Assembly (NCBI GenBank): GCA_033557465.1
Contig: CM066035.1
Coordinates: forward strand, 908,269,309 to 908,333,308
Origin: Ichthyophis bannanicus
Taxonomy: Eukaryota > Chordata > Amphibia > Gymnophiona > Ichthyophiidae
DNA: 64,000 nucleotides
Direction of reading: 5' to 3'
Made by a program: the position numbers and the translations under genes. The notes beneath the pieces were generated by a model. It had not been told where the DNA came from and did no database searches. It saw only the letters and a program-made list of their open reading frames with translations. Positions 33,807-44,716 of the stretch are shown piece by piece. How positions within the stretch are numbered: the first letter of the stretch is position 1; each line of letters opens with the position of its first letter.

Positions 33807-34660
33807 CTCCCCCAAGGCACCCCAGCAAGTTCGGAGCAAAATATTAAGTTTAAGTAGGCATTAAGTCAGGATTCTGAGTAGGCCTCTCGGGAGCTTCAAC
33901 GCAAAGTGTCTAACCCGCTGGACATCAGGCTCCGCCCCCATCCCAATATCCTGTTTTCTAAGTGGCCAATGCAGGTCATAAGCACCTGGTAAGACCCCAA
34001 AAGGTAGACAGATTCCATGTGCTTATCCCAGGGGTGAACAGTAGATTTCCCCCTGTCCACTTTAAGAATTATTTAGGAATATTTCATTCAGGAACTTGGC
34101 CAAATCTTTTTAAAGCCCAACTACACTAATAGCTTTTACTGCATCCTTTGGCAATGAACGACAGAGCTTAATTACGTGTTGAGTGAAAAAATATTTTCTC
34201 TGATTAGTCTTAAATGTGCTACTTTTAGCTTCATTGCATGTCCCTCAGTCTTTATACTTTTCGAAGGAATAAACAACTGATTCACGTTTACTCTTATTCC
34301 GCATATTCTTTTATGGAGATCTAGCATATCTCCCTTCAGCCGTCTCTTTTCCAAGCTTAAAAGCCCTAACCTTTAAAGCCTTTCCTCATAGAGGTACCCT
34401 TCCATCCTCTTTATTGTTTTGGTCACCCTTCTCTGTACCTTTTCCGTTTCTAATTTATCTTTTTTTTAGATGGACACACCCAGAACTGCATGCAATATTC
34501 AAGGTACAATTGTACCATGGAGTGATACAGAGGCATTATGATATCCTTTGTTTTATTCTTCATTCCTGTCTTTATAATTCCTAACATTTTATTATCTTCC
34601 TTGGCTACTGCTGCACAATGATCAGAGGATTTCAATGTATTATCCACGACTCCTTGATCC

Positions 34661-35045
34661 TTTATCTAGGTGATGGTTCCTAATGTATATAGATGAATCC
34701 TTGAAGGATATAGTAGTACCAAAACAAACTCCCAAAACACCAGCCAATTAGAGATAACAATTCCCCAAAAGGTTTTCACCTTACATCTTCCAAAACCTGC
34801 TGAAATTTAAAGCCCTTAAAATAGCAAAGACCAGCAAAACCGGCATACAACCAGTATAGATAAATATTCAATCTATTATTCTAATCAATTTTTATTTTTT
34901 CATTATAATAGTTTTTATAATTTAAATTAGGGTGAGAAAAAGCCTCAGGGAAATGACTTGTCCCACTATGCGGCAACATAATGGCCCCAGCGGAACCAAT
35001 GAGCTTCACATCACAGGCTTAAAAAACTCCCTCTATTCTTTAATA
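34661..35045. other. No gene seen
   Basis: AT-rich, without recognisable motifs, between the CR1 fragment and the left end of FB-2. Confidence 0.5.
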
Positions 35046-36249
35046 CTAAGGAGTATGTTTACTAAACTGTCTTAACCTTGCAGCGGTGGTATTATGCGCG
35101 ATAAGTGACGTTATCATGCGAGAATGTAACATTATCGCGCGATAACGTCACTTATCGAGCGATAACGTGGCAGCGGCATTAAGGCACACTAACGCTGTGA
35201 AATCAGGGTCTGAAGGGTGGAGTAAGGCTTCCCAAAGGGCGGAGAGAAGGGGGTCAATGGGCGGAGAGTGGGCGGGGAGAGGCTCCAGGCACACTAACGC
35301 TGTGAAATCTGGGTCTGAACACTCAAGCCACTGAAACCCTTGCGTTAGGCACATTTGCAGGAAAGAGAAACCATTTCAGTCAGCAATGTGCAGCAAAGGC
35401 AGGGAAACCCAGAAAAGTGATAGTTGTGATACATGTGCAGGAACCAAAAAGGCAAATAAACATATAAAATGACCAGAACCACATTTAAAATCCCAATAAC
35501 CAAGCTGGCCAATAGTGATATTAATGATAAACATAAAGCAACACTACTGACAAAGCGTAAAACTTAAGATATCATGTTTGGAAGGGTCTATGCTCTGTCC
35601 CCTTACAAAGTGAATGATCCCACACTGAAAAAGCGCCGATCATGGTTTCTGTCGTTTAGATTGGGCAGGTTTGTTATAGCGTGCACATGTGCAGCAACAG
35701 CAGAGTGGGCACGTAGGAAAGGGCAACTGTACTGATGCTGTAAAAAGGATCAGGGGGCTGAAGGCGGCACATGCTGTGGTCCAGCTGGGGCCCAGTGCGG
35801 ATTAGGCAGATGCCTAGGTGGCACATAGGAATGCCAAAACTGTAAAGCAGCAAGACAGCAACTGACTAGGGTCCAACATGGGCACGAGTGTGTGTCCCAC
35901 AGTGTCACAGGGGTTATTACCCAGCAGGTACCCCCAAGGGCACATAACATTGGCAGGTGGTGCCGGGGGAAAGCACGCATGTCCATGTAGGCACCCCTAC
36001 CCAAGAACCTACACCATAGGCAGCTGCCTACCGGCACACTGGATGGCCTGGGACTGCGCACCACCAGCACTACCAGCATAATGGCATGGCAGCATGGTGG
36101 CGGAGGGGTGCTGGTGGAGGAGGGGGCAGTGGCATCTGCCCACAGCAGACCATGGCCTAGCCCCATTTAGGTGGGTGCCGTGCACTGCAACAGACAGTTT
36201 CTGTCTGGCAAACAGTCATGGTATCCCCAGGGAATGATTTATCACTGTG

Positions 36250-36335
36250 GCAACAGTGTGGTGCAGTACATACAGCCAGTGTGTTCAGGAGCAGAAGGTC
36301 ACAAGTTCAAGTCCCAGCTGTGGCTCCTGCCAACC
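36250..36335 (+). repeat. tRNA-like module, FB-2 left arm
   Basis: Equivalent of 6255-6345: A-box-like TGTGGTGCAGTAC and B-box-like AAGTTCAAGTCC near 36304. The mirrored copy on the other arm (41965-42045) reads GGTTCAAGTCC, matching the pol III B-box consensus. Confidence 0.5.
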
Positions 36336-36472
36336 CTGTCTCCATATTTTACCCAGTACTAAACCATGGTAATAAAGACGGAACCTTTATTGCAGATAAC
36401 ATAAACATGCCTGAAACGCCTATATTTTACCCTACAGAGCACAGACACCATAAACATGTGCAATCCCTAGAG

Positions 36473-36665
36473 CAGAGTTTCCCAACTGCAGTCCTCGAGG
36501 GCCAAACACCATTCAGGTTTCATGCTGACCCTAATAAATATGCCTGTGCTGCATTTGTATGCGCCGCCCGCATTGTATACAAATGTATCTCATGCATATT
36601 CATTAGGGACAGCATGAAAGCCTGAACAGTGTTTGGCCCACCAGGACCAGAGTTGGGAACCTCTG
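36473..36665. mobile_element. hAT-type MITE, FB-2 left arm
   Basis: 193 bp with ends CAGAGTTTCCCAACTG ... GTTGGGAACCTCTG and a perfect 8-bp TSD CCCTAGAG (36465-36472 and 36666-36673). Internal ATGCATATTCATTAGGGA and its inverted match make it palindromic. No coding capacity. Confidence 0.9.
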
Positions 36666-38324
36666 CCCTAGAGCAGCGGCCAACAGGGGCATAAACACCC
36701 ACACCCACAGGCTCCACTATCCAAAGCCTCATAGAGAGTCAGGCTGATGGGTCCTGCACGGAGCATCATCTCCCAATACTGGCACCTGCATACCTTAGCA
36801 ATGCCGTCCTAAACTTGGGAACACGTTCCACATATATCAAAAGGTTGCCATGATTAATGTCAGCTAACAAACACGATTTGTTGACAGAGATTCATCATAG
36901 CAACCTTTCTGATATCTGTGGAGTGTGTTTCAATTTTGGTTTCTAACAGTGTTTACCACCTCGGGGAGTGACCCCAACAGTATTGCGTACCATAGCAATG
37001 CCCGCACTGTGCCCAGGACTGGTGTGGCCGCCAGGACTGCCACAAACCTCTATATTTGCACAATGCTGGCATAGGTGTGAGAGTATGTGTATGTCTATCC
37101 AGTGTGTTGTGGTGCCTACACCTTACTGAGCCCACACTGCTTGCACTGTTTCCAGTGTTAGCCTGCCAATGTGCATAATGTGGAGCAAGGTACTGTGGGT
37201 ATGGCCCGGACAGGGTGGCCTGGGTAGGATGCATCTGCAGAGGGCATAGGGCAATGGCTGGGACATTGTAGTGCCCGACCACCATCTGCATGGACAGGGT
37301 GGCCACAGCATGTCATGCTGTGAGGTCACTCTCACCCTGACTGAGCAGTGACCATTGCATGGCTAGGTCCCCCCATAGTGCTATATGGTATTTTTCTCAA
37401 ATTATTTATATGGGTTCTCTTTTCTGGGGCCCAATCACTGACATACCTGCTTGGTGTGTGCACACAGTTCCTCCAGGAACATGCACTATGTACTAGCTAG
37501 CAGACTGTCTGCAGTTAGCATGTGTATGGCTGGAACACCTTGCAGGGTGCAGTGGATGGAGACTGACTGTGCCCTCTGCTGGTGAATGTCAGATAGGGGT
37601 GGGGGCAGCTGAGCTTTTCTAGGCCTACTGCCCTATGTGATGCATACAGATCTGCATTGACTGCCCTGTAGGGTGCCATTCCCCAGCAGGACAGGGGTTG
37701 ATGGTCCCCTCTACTACCACTATTGCAGAGATGTAAAGTGGATCTCTTGGTGGGAGATCCTCTTCCACACCCTGAGCCAGAGAGGGTGGGTTGGGTGGTG
37801 GTGGTGGTACATACGCATAATCCACTTTGGGGTCCAAACGCCACCCTTCACTTATAATATGTGACCATGGCATCCACACAGGATATGCATAGCTTTGGGT
37901 TCATCATAGTTCACAAGGGCTAGATGTGACAAAGAACTATAGATGGACACAGGTGTATTCTAGATGTGTCTGCAAGGACTACCTATGACAAACTAGCATT
38001 GACAGGGACCTGCAGCACAGCCTATCCCGGCCAAACCAGGTGCTGCGTACCTGGTGCTGGGCACACCACCTAGCCATCAGGGTGAGCACAAGAACTGCTC
38101 AATATCATGGTCTGTAGCTACTCTGTGCCAGTAACACACACAGTCAGTTCCCCCTACCAGCTCGAGGTGCTGTGAGGGTGCATAACCCATCTTGTGATCA
38201 GCTGTAGACTGCTGATCTGCATGTGCAGTGCATCATGGGTATGGGTGGGTTTATCCTATCCTGGTAACCATAGCAGACAGTTTTTGTGGTGACCTGTAGT
38301 CTTTCTGTAACCAGCCAGAGGTGT

Positions 38325-38800
38325 GTTAGTCACTGGTTACTTCAAGGACTGTGGAGGCAGAGGTCATGGGTTTGATCCCAAAGTGGTGTTATTTAATAAG
38401 GCTGTTGAGGCTTTTCCTTTTAATTTAAATCAGTGCTGCCAGCAAAATGCACCCTCACAGTGCTGTAAACTTAAGGTGCCTCATAAGGTGCCCTATAAGG
38501 CGCCCTATAAAGCACCCTATAGGGCACATTAGACGGCGCCTTGGCAGACAGGGCATTTTATAATGTGCCCTATGGAGTGCCTTATAGGGCACCTTATGCC
38601 GCACCTTATGCTACGGCACTGTGAGAGTGGTTTTGCTGTCAGCACTGATTTAACTTAAAAAAGGAAATGCTTCACTGATTTAGATTAATAGGAATTACCT
38701 CAGACAGCCTTCTTAGATAACACCAATGTAGGATCAAACCCATGACCTCTGCCTCTATAGTCATTGCAGTAACCAGTGGGCTACATCTTTACAGCTTCTT
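38325..38800. repeat. Inverted pair of tRNA-like modules around a repetitive core (left)
   Basis: 38328-38395 (+) has TTAGTCACTGGTTACTTCAA as A-box region and GGGTTTGATCCC as B-box-like element. 38705-38790 is the same module in reverse. Between them are short units of AGGTGCCCTATAAGG type that are themselves inverted about the middle. The arrangement is a hairpin with tRNA-like arms. The same hairpin is at 39840-40215. Confidence 0.7.
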
Positions 38801-39009
38801 ACACTGTGCTGGCATGAACTTAGGGTCAACACGCGTTAACGTGCCACATTGCCCACTATCACGTGATACAGATTCTTGCTACATTGCTGCCGGAACACCC
38901 ACTCCTTATATGGCATTCTTCACATTATCGCTGCAACTAGCGCCGATAACATTAAGGGGTGTGTTTACTAAACTGCGATAATGTCACCGGCATTAAGTGC
39001 AGCATTAAG

Positions 39010-39303
39010 TGGAGTGGAGGAGTGGCCTAGTGGTTGGGGCAAGGTACTTCAGGCCGGAAGGTCGGGGGTTCAAATCCCACTAGAGGACAGCAACCTTGGG
39101 CCGGAAGGACTGGGGTTTCTAGTCCCACAGGTGCTTCTTGTGGTCTTGGGCAAGCCACTTAACCCTCCATAGCTCATGTTCCCTGTAAAATAGTTATCTC
39201 CAAGTTATAATGCCCTGTTCAATGTAATTCAATTTGTTCAATGTAAACCACACTGATGCAGAATAGCATGGTATATAAGGGAATGTAAATAAATAAATAA
39301 ATT
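39010..39303 (+). mobile_element. tRNA-derived SINE with CORE/MIR-like body and L2-type tail
   Basis: A box AGTGGCCTAGTGGTT and B box GGGGTTCAAATCCCA at 39015-39080 form a clear pol III promoter pair. The body contains CTTGGGCAAGCCACTTAACC, a phrase shared with MIR/CORE-SINE elements. The 3' end (TGTAAACCACACTGATGCAG and GGTATATAAG) matches the L2 3' end at 48880-48925 and finishes in AAATAAATAAATAAAT. It lies in the centre of FB-2, next to an FB-like terminus at 38955-38980. A second copy is at 43335. Confidence 0.85.
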
Positions 39304-39399
39304 AAGGTACCTGAAGCCATAAAAGGCAATGGGCAGGTAGGGGGCGTTCCGTCGAAAAGGGAGCAATGGGTGTCATGGCTGTTTGGCATAAAAAAAACA

Positions 39400-39485
39400 A
39401 ACAAGAGGGAATTGTACCCATGACCCTTGCCTTGTGAGGTATCAGTACTAACCAGTAGGCTACACCTCCACAGCTCTATGATCTC
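39400..39485 (-). repeat. tRNA-like module at the FB-2 centre
   Basis: Read on the minus strand: GGTGTAGCCTACTGGTTAG as A-box region, then GGGTACAATTCCC as B-box-like. It is a diverged relative of the modules at 38325 and 39845. Confidence 0.5.
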
Positions 39486-39834
39486 CTATCTGCTGGATAC
39501 AGAAGGATGATGTGTTGGGACAGCAGCTTAGACGGGCTTCCCCATGGCTGATATGCAGTCCTATATTAATCTGAGACCTATTCTTCCTCTCAGTTTCTGT
39601 TTTGTGCTCCAGTATTTTCTACCATATGCATGTTGATGTTAGGATGGAGTGATCGTTTCTTATCTCAGGATATAGAAAGGCTGCAGGTCACCGCACAGCA
39701 TGTCTACTGTGGTTATCAGGATAGGGTTAACCCACCAGTACCCATGATGCAATGCACATGCAGATTAGCAGTCTACAGCAGGTGGTCGTCGTGGCACGTT
39801 AACTCACGTTAACCCTAAGTTCATGCCAGCACAG

Positions 39835-40220
39835 TGTTAGCAACTATAAAGATGTAGCCCACTGGTTACTGCAATGACTGTGGAGGCAGAGGTCATGGGT
39901 TTGATCCTGCAGTGGTGTTATGTAAGAAGGCTGTCTGACGTAACCTAAGGTGCTGCATGAGGTGCCCTATAAGGCACTCCACAGGGCACATTATAAAGTG
40001 CCCTGTCTGCCAAGGCACCTTATAATGTGCCCTAAAGGGGGCTTTATGAGGCACCTTAGGTTACGGCACTGTCAGGGTGTTTTTGCTGACAGCACTGATC
40101 TAAATTAAAAGGAAAAGTCTCAACAGCCTTATTAAATAACACCACTATGGGATCAAACCCATGACCTCTGCCTCCACAGTCATTGAAGTAACCAGTGGGC
40201 TCCATCTCTAGAGCGTCTAA
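39835..40220. repeat. Inverted pair of tRNA-like modules around a repetitive core (right)
   Basis: 39845-39910 (+) carries TAGCCCACTGGTTACTGC and GGGTTTGATCCTGC. 40140-40210 is the same in reverse. The core has AGGTGCCCTATAAGGCAC-type units. Counterpart of 38325-38800 on the opposite arm. Confidence 0.7.
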
Positions 40221-40924
40221 CCCACCACTGGCTGGCTGCAGAAAGACTGCAGGTCACCACACAAACTGTCTGCTGTGGCTACCAGGATAGGGTAAACCCA
40301 CCCATACCCATGATGCACTGCACATGCAGATCAGCAGCCTACATCTGATCACAAGATGGGTTATGCGCCTCTATAGCACCCCAGCCTGGTAGGTGGAACT
40401 GACCGTGTGTGTTACTGGCACAGAGTAGCTACAGACCGTGACTTTGTGTGGTTCCTGTGCCCATCCTGAGGTGTGGTTCCTGTGTACCAGGTCCGCAGCA
40501 CATTGTGTGGCTGTGATAGGCTGTGCTGCAGGTCCCCATCAGTGCCAGTGTGTGATAGGTAATCCTTGCAGACACACCTGTGTCCATCTGTATTTACCAG
40601 TCATGTCTAGCCCTTGTGGACTATGATGTACCCAGAATAGTGCATATCCTGCACAGTTGCCATGGTCACATGACATAAAAGAAGGGTGGTGTTTGGACCC
40701 AAAAGTGGATTATGTAGCACCACCCAACCTGCCCTCTGTGGGTCAGGGTGGGGGACAGGATTTCCCACCAACAGATCCAATTCTACATCTCTGCAATGGT
40801 GGCAGAAGAGAGGACCATCAACCCCAATCCTGCTGGGTAACAGGCACCCTACAGGGCAGTCAATGCAGAGCTGTATGCATCACATAGGGCACTGGCAGAC
40901 AGGCAGTAGGTCTGAAAAAGCTCG

Positions 40925-40965
40925 GCTCCCCCCACTCCCACCCCCACCCCCACCCCCACCCCATA
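40925..40965 (-). repeat. C-rich (CCCCCA)n tract, G-quadruplex-prone on the minus strand
   Basis: Five or more CCCCCAC/CCCCA units in a row at 40927-40962. The minus strand has at least four runs of four or five G with single-base spacers. Confidence 0.85.
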
Positions 40966-41717
40966 TTATCTGACATTCCCCCAGCAGAGAGCACAGTCAA
41001 TCTCTACCCTGCAAGATGCTCCAGCCATACACATGCTAACTTCAGACAGTCTGCTAGCTAGTACATAGTGCATGCTCCTGGAGGAATGGTACACACCCAA
41101 AAAAGGAACATGAATACACACACCAAACAAGTACATCAGTGGTTGGCCCCCCAGTTGAGAAACCTCATAGATACCACTTAAGAGAAGTACTATACAGCAC
41201 TATGTTGGAACCTAGCCATGCTATGGTCACTGCTCAGTCAGGGTGAGAGTGACCTCCCAGCATGACATGCTGTGGCCACCCTGACAGTGCAGGTGGTGGT
41301 CAGGTGCTACAATGTCCCAGCCATTGCCCTATGCCCTGTGCAGATGCATTCTACCCAGACCGCTGTGTCCGGGCCCTACCCACAATACCCTTGCTCCTAA
41401 TTATGCACATTGACAGGCTAACACTGGAAACAGTGCAAGCAATGTGGGCTCAGTAAGGTGTAGGCAGCCACAAAACACTGGATAGATATACACACGCTCC
41501 TACACCTATTTCAGCATTGTGCAAAGATAGAGGTGGTTGGCAGCCCTGGCCACCACACTAGTCCTGGGCACAGTGCAGGCATTGCTAATGTATGCAGGTG
41601 CTAGTATTTGTAGATGCTGCCCCGCGCATGGTCCAACAGCCTGACTCTACATTAGGCTTTCGATAGTGGAGCCTGTGGGTGTGGGTGTTCGTGTCCCTGT
41701 TGGCAGATGTTCTAGGG

Positions 41718-41911
41718 CAGAGGTTCCCTACTCTGGTCCTGGTGGGTCAAGCATGATTCAGGTTTTCAGGCTGTCCCTAATGAATATGCATGAGATACAT
41801 TTGCATACAATGGGGGCACTGCATACCAATGCATGTCATGCATATTTATTAGGGACAGCATGAAATCCTGAAGGGTGTTTGTCCTTCCATGACTGCAGTT
41901 GGAAACCTCTG
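41718..41911. mobile_element. hAT-type MITE, FB-2 right arm (mirror copy)
   Basis: The ends CAGAGGTTCCC ... GGAAACCTCTG match the MITE at 36473-36665, at the mirrored position in the other arm. Flanks TTCTAGGG and CTCTAGGA are diverged 8-bp TSD copies. Confidence 0.82.
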
Positions 41912-42977
41912 CTCTAGGAAGTGCACATGTTTATGATGTGCTCTGTAGGGTAAAATATAGGGACATGAGCTGCAGGAGCCACAGCTGGGACTTGAACCTG
42001 TGACCTTCTGCCCCTGAACACACTGGCTGTGTGTACTGCACTAAAAGGTTGCCACAGGGGCAGTTCATTCCCTGGGTATACCATTACTGTTCATCAGACA
42101 GCCCTTGTCTGTTGCACTGCACGCCACCCACCTGAACAGGGCTTGGTCTTGGTCTGCTGTGGGCAGATGCCACTGCCCCCTCCACCACCAGCACTCCTCC
42201 ACCGCCATGCTGACATGCCCTTATGCCGGTGGTGCTGGTGGTGCGCAGTCCCAGGCCATCCAGTGTGCCGGTAGGCGACTGCCTATGGTGTGGGATCTGG
42301 GGTAGGGGTGCTTACATGGATATCCGCGCTTCCCCCCGGCAGCGCCTGTCACTGTTATGTGCCCTTTGGGATACCTGCCTGGTGATGTCACCTGGGACAC
42401 TGTGGGACGCACACTCGTGGGCATGTTTGACCTTGGTCAGTTGCTGGCTTGCTGATTTGCAGTTTCTGAGTTCCTATGTGCCAACTAGGCATCTGCCTAG
42501 TCCACCTTGTGCCCCAGCTGCCCCACTGCATGTCCCGCCTGCAGCCCCCTGTACCCCATTTGCAGTCTCACCATTGTGCCCTTTCGTACTTGGGCACTAT
42601 GCTCTTGCTGCACATGTATCACTACCATCACTTTTCTTGGTTTCCCTGCCTTTGCTGTACATTGCTGACTGAACTGGTTTCTCTCTCCTGCAAAATGTGC
42701 CTCTAACGCAAGGTTTTCACTGGCGTTAATTTTCAGACCCAGATTTCACAGCATTAGTGTGCCTCTCCCCGCCCACTCTCTGCCCATTGACCCCTTATCT
42801 CCGCCCTCTGGGGAGCCTTACTCCACCCTCTGTGCGCCTTAATGCCACCAGAGACGTTATCGCGTGATACGTGACGTTATCGCACGGTAATGCGCCATTA
42901 TCGCACGATAACTTCACTTATCGCATGATAATATCACCGCTGCGACATTAGCGCTGTTTAGTAAACATACCCCTTAG

Positions 42978-43334
42978 AGCCTGATTCATGAAGGGGCATG
43001 TCCGAGCCGTCCAGATGGCCCCGAGCCAGATGGACCCATTAGGACCTGATTCTGGACCTTGGGAACAAAATGTTCCCACGGTAACCAGAATCGTGTCTGA
43101 AGTTGGCCTGGCGTGCCCCTGCCTGCCTGTGGGGACATCCTCCCCGCATGCTCCCCCGACCCCCGCGGCTTAAGTCCCCCTCATTCTCACCGCCCTAAAC
43201 GCTTATCACATTATGTGACATGTTATCATAATCCACAATCTTGGCCACATTGTTGCAAAGTACCAGTCAGAACAGCTTCAATACATGATACGCAGCCCAA
43301 ATATCTTTTAAGGAAATCTCTTTAGAGCTCACAT
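42978..43334. other. No gene seen
   Basis: GC-rich first half, then unassigned sequence up to the SINE. The short frames here show no motif. Confidence 0.45.
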
Positions 43335-43600
43335 CCCCCTGAGGGAGGAGTGGTCTAGTGGTTAGGATAAGGTACCTTAGGCCAGAGGGCCAGGGCCTCA
43401 ATTCGCACCTGGGGACAGCAATCTCAGGCTGGAGGGACTGGGGTTTCTAGTCCTATAGGCACTCTTGTGGCCTTGGGCAAGCCACTTAACCCTCTGTTGC
43501 CTCAGGTACACATAGATTGTGAGCCCCTTTGGGGATGAAGGAGTGTAGCCAGTACCTGCTTGTAGTGATTATAAACTGTTCTGTTGCCCCTTCATTCTGG
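43335..43600 (+). mobile_element. tRNA-derived CORE/MIR-like SINE, second copy
   Basis: A box AGTGGTCTAGTGGTTAGG; B-box region CAATTCGCACC is mutated. Body phrases CTTGGGCAAGCCACTTAACC and TTGCCTCAGGTAC, then ATTGTGAGCCCCTTTGGGGA. The L2-like tail (ATAAACTGTTCTGTTG) is truncated. Same family as 39010-39303 but with a different 3' section. Confidence 0.8.
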
Positions 43601-43609
43601 GTGATATAT

Positions 43610-44078
43610 CAAGAAATTGCATCTGTAGCAAATGATGGTAACTGCACTACCTTAGGCATAGGAACCACTAAATGTACATCAGGCCTTTTATCAGCAAGAA
43701 GCTGAGATGGTGCTGGTGATGGGGATAAAGGAATCACCTTCCCAGGAGATTTCTCTTCCCCCACATGATAGGCAGATGTGATCGGGTTAGTGCCACAAAT
43801 AGAGCCATACAAGTAGGAGAGTTGGTACTTACAGATGTCAATGGAGATGAAGATATTTTATCCATAGTCTTCCTCACAAGATGTTTATCCAAGGAGCCTT
43901 CTACTTTAGATGATTTGACAGTGGTAATGGAGGGTACAATTTTCTTCTTCCTTTTCCCATCATATAAACAAACTCCCCTGCTCCTGCTCCAAAGGTGCTC
44001 TGAAAGGGCTCCAAAGAGGTGTGGCTTGCCCCTTTGGGCACGTCGCTTCAGGCACATGCCTGCAGGATGCGTCTGCAA
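43610..44078 (-). pseudogene. Minus-strand ORF downstream of a 117-bp tandem array, possibly LINE ORF1
   Basis: The frame 44078-43734 has a Lys-rich block (YDGKRKKKIVPSITT) and Ser/Thr-rich text, then is lost. The following sequence (43733-43610) reads on in another frame. I do not recognise a domain. Its position directly after a tandem array reading into it suggests the start of a LINE ORF1, as for the L2 at 10791. That is inference. Confidence 0.35.
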
Positions 44079-44412
44079 CCGTGGTAAGGGTCGTGCTTTT
44101 AAAGACCCCCAGGCAACGTCAGCAATCTGTGCCAGAAGGTGATTTCAGGTCGGGACCATGCTGCCACTGCAATGAATCTCCTGGTCTCCCACCGACCATG
44201 GCAAGGGCCACACCTTTAAAGGCCCCCAGGCAATGCCAGCAATCTGCACCGGAAGGTGTTCACAGGTCAGGACCATGCCGCCGCAGCAACAAATCTTCTA
44301 GTCTCCCACCGACTGTGGTAAGGGCTGCACTTTTAAAGGCCTCAGGTGATGTCAGCGGAAGGTGCTCGCAGGTTGGGACTATGCTGCCAATGCAATGAAT
44401 CTCACGGTATCC
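44078..44412 (-). repeat. 117-bp tandem repeat, 2.9 units
   Basis: Units start at 44078, 44195 and 44312 (ACYRTGGYAAGGGY...), each containing TTTTAAAG(A/G)CC and GCAATCTG; the third unit is shorter inside. The 39-codon period keeps the plus frame 44021-44398 open, which explains that frame without invoking a gene. Confidence 0.85.
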
Positions 44413-44589
44413 TCTGCACACCTAATACAGAAATTGATATTAGGGGGTGGGGAAAAAGCATAGATGTTGTTGATGCATGTTAATGGCTAATGCAGCAGAT
44501 AATATGTAAATATGTAAATAAGTAAATATGAAAATATGTAATGTCCGTCCATATGACCTTCCCCCGTGTGCTGTGCCTTCTCCTCCAAA

Positions 44590-44716
44590 TCAAGGTGTGT
44601 ATACTTCGAAAATTTGACATGATTGTACATTTCTGTTTCGTTAATCAAACCGCTACTGATCGCTGGAAGTAGCGGTATACAAATGTATGCTAAATAAATA
44701 AAAATAAATAAATAAT
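44590..44716 (+). mobile_element. SINE/L2-type 3' tail
   Basis: AACCGCTACTGATCGCTGG and GGTATACAAATGTATGC followed by AAATAAATAAAAATAAATAAATAA, matching the layout of the L2 and SINE tails at 48880 and 39240. The 5' part is not identifiable. Confidence 0.55.

Larger units (their letters stand above)
30965..33941 (-). mobile_element. L1/Tx1-type LINE with ORF1 but RT region deleted
   Basis: 2977-bp minus-strand insertion flanked by a 17-bp TSD CCCAATATCCTGTTTTC (30948-30964 and 33942-33958), with an A-rich 3' tail (T run from 30965). In order on the minus strand are a short 5' UTR, ORF1 (32958-33806), the beginning of an ORF2 endonuclease with frame breaks (about 32530-32170), then about 1.2 kb with no RT motifs ending in a 3' UTR. 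A complete L1 would need over 2 kb more for RT. TSD, tail and intact ends show that it was mobilised in this reduced form. Confidence 0.82.
30905..34660 (-). mobile_element. CR1-type LINE 3' part, split by an L1-type insertion
   Basis: Two separated pieces read as one minus-strand CR1: the 3' UTR at 30925-30964 (ACCATCAAGCCCAATATCCTG, the complement of the CR1 3' UTR at 4340-4365) and the C-terminal coding region at 33959-34660 (blocks KKEDIIMPLYHSMVQLYLEY-like at 34500-34560 and GHAMKLK near 34225). The L1-type element at 30965-33941 separates them. Frames 34172-34354 and 34450-34647 are remnants of the CR1 ORF2 C-terminus, both broken. Confidence 0.78.
35046..42977. mobile_element. FB-2: giant palindromic fold-back element
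   Basis: 7.93-kb element whose two halves are inverted copies. Termini are CTAAGGAGTATGTTTACTA (35046 on) and the complement of CTAAGGGGTATGTTTACTA (ending 42977). Matched blocks run inward in order: 35200-35345 with 42715-42840, 35740-36240 with 42050-42580, the MITE 36473-36665 with 41718-41911, 37090-37370 with 41210-41460, 37570-37700 with 40800-41020, 37735-38165 with 40380-40790, and 38165-38860 with about 39780-40375. The central 0.9 kb holds a SINE. Arms are thus about 3.2-3.8 kb. CpG-rich palindromic motifs (TTATCGCGCGATAA) repeat just inside each end. There is no transposase frame, so it is presumably moved in trans. The TSD is not clear (flanks AATA and AGCC), and the superfamily is unresolved. 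Confidence 0.88.

Noticed and set aside
38450..40090. CRISPR-like array from the AGGTGCCCTATAAGG units
   Set aside because: The units are contiguous, variable and inverted about a centre, with no spacer regularity, in a eukaryotic transposon.
44021..44398. 125-codon plus frame with 39-residue repeats
   Set aside because: The repeat period of 117 bp is a multiple of three, so an open phase persists automatically. There is no independent coding evidence.
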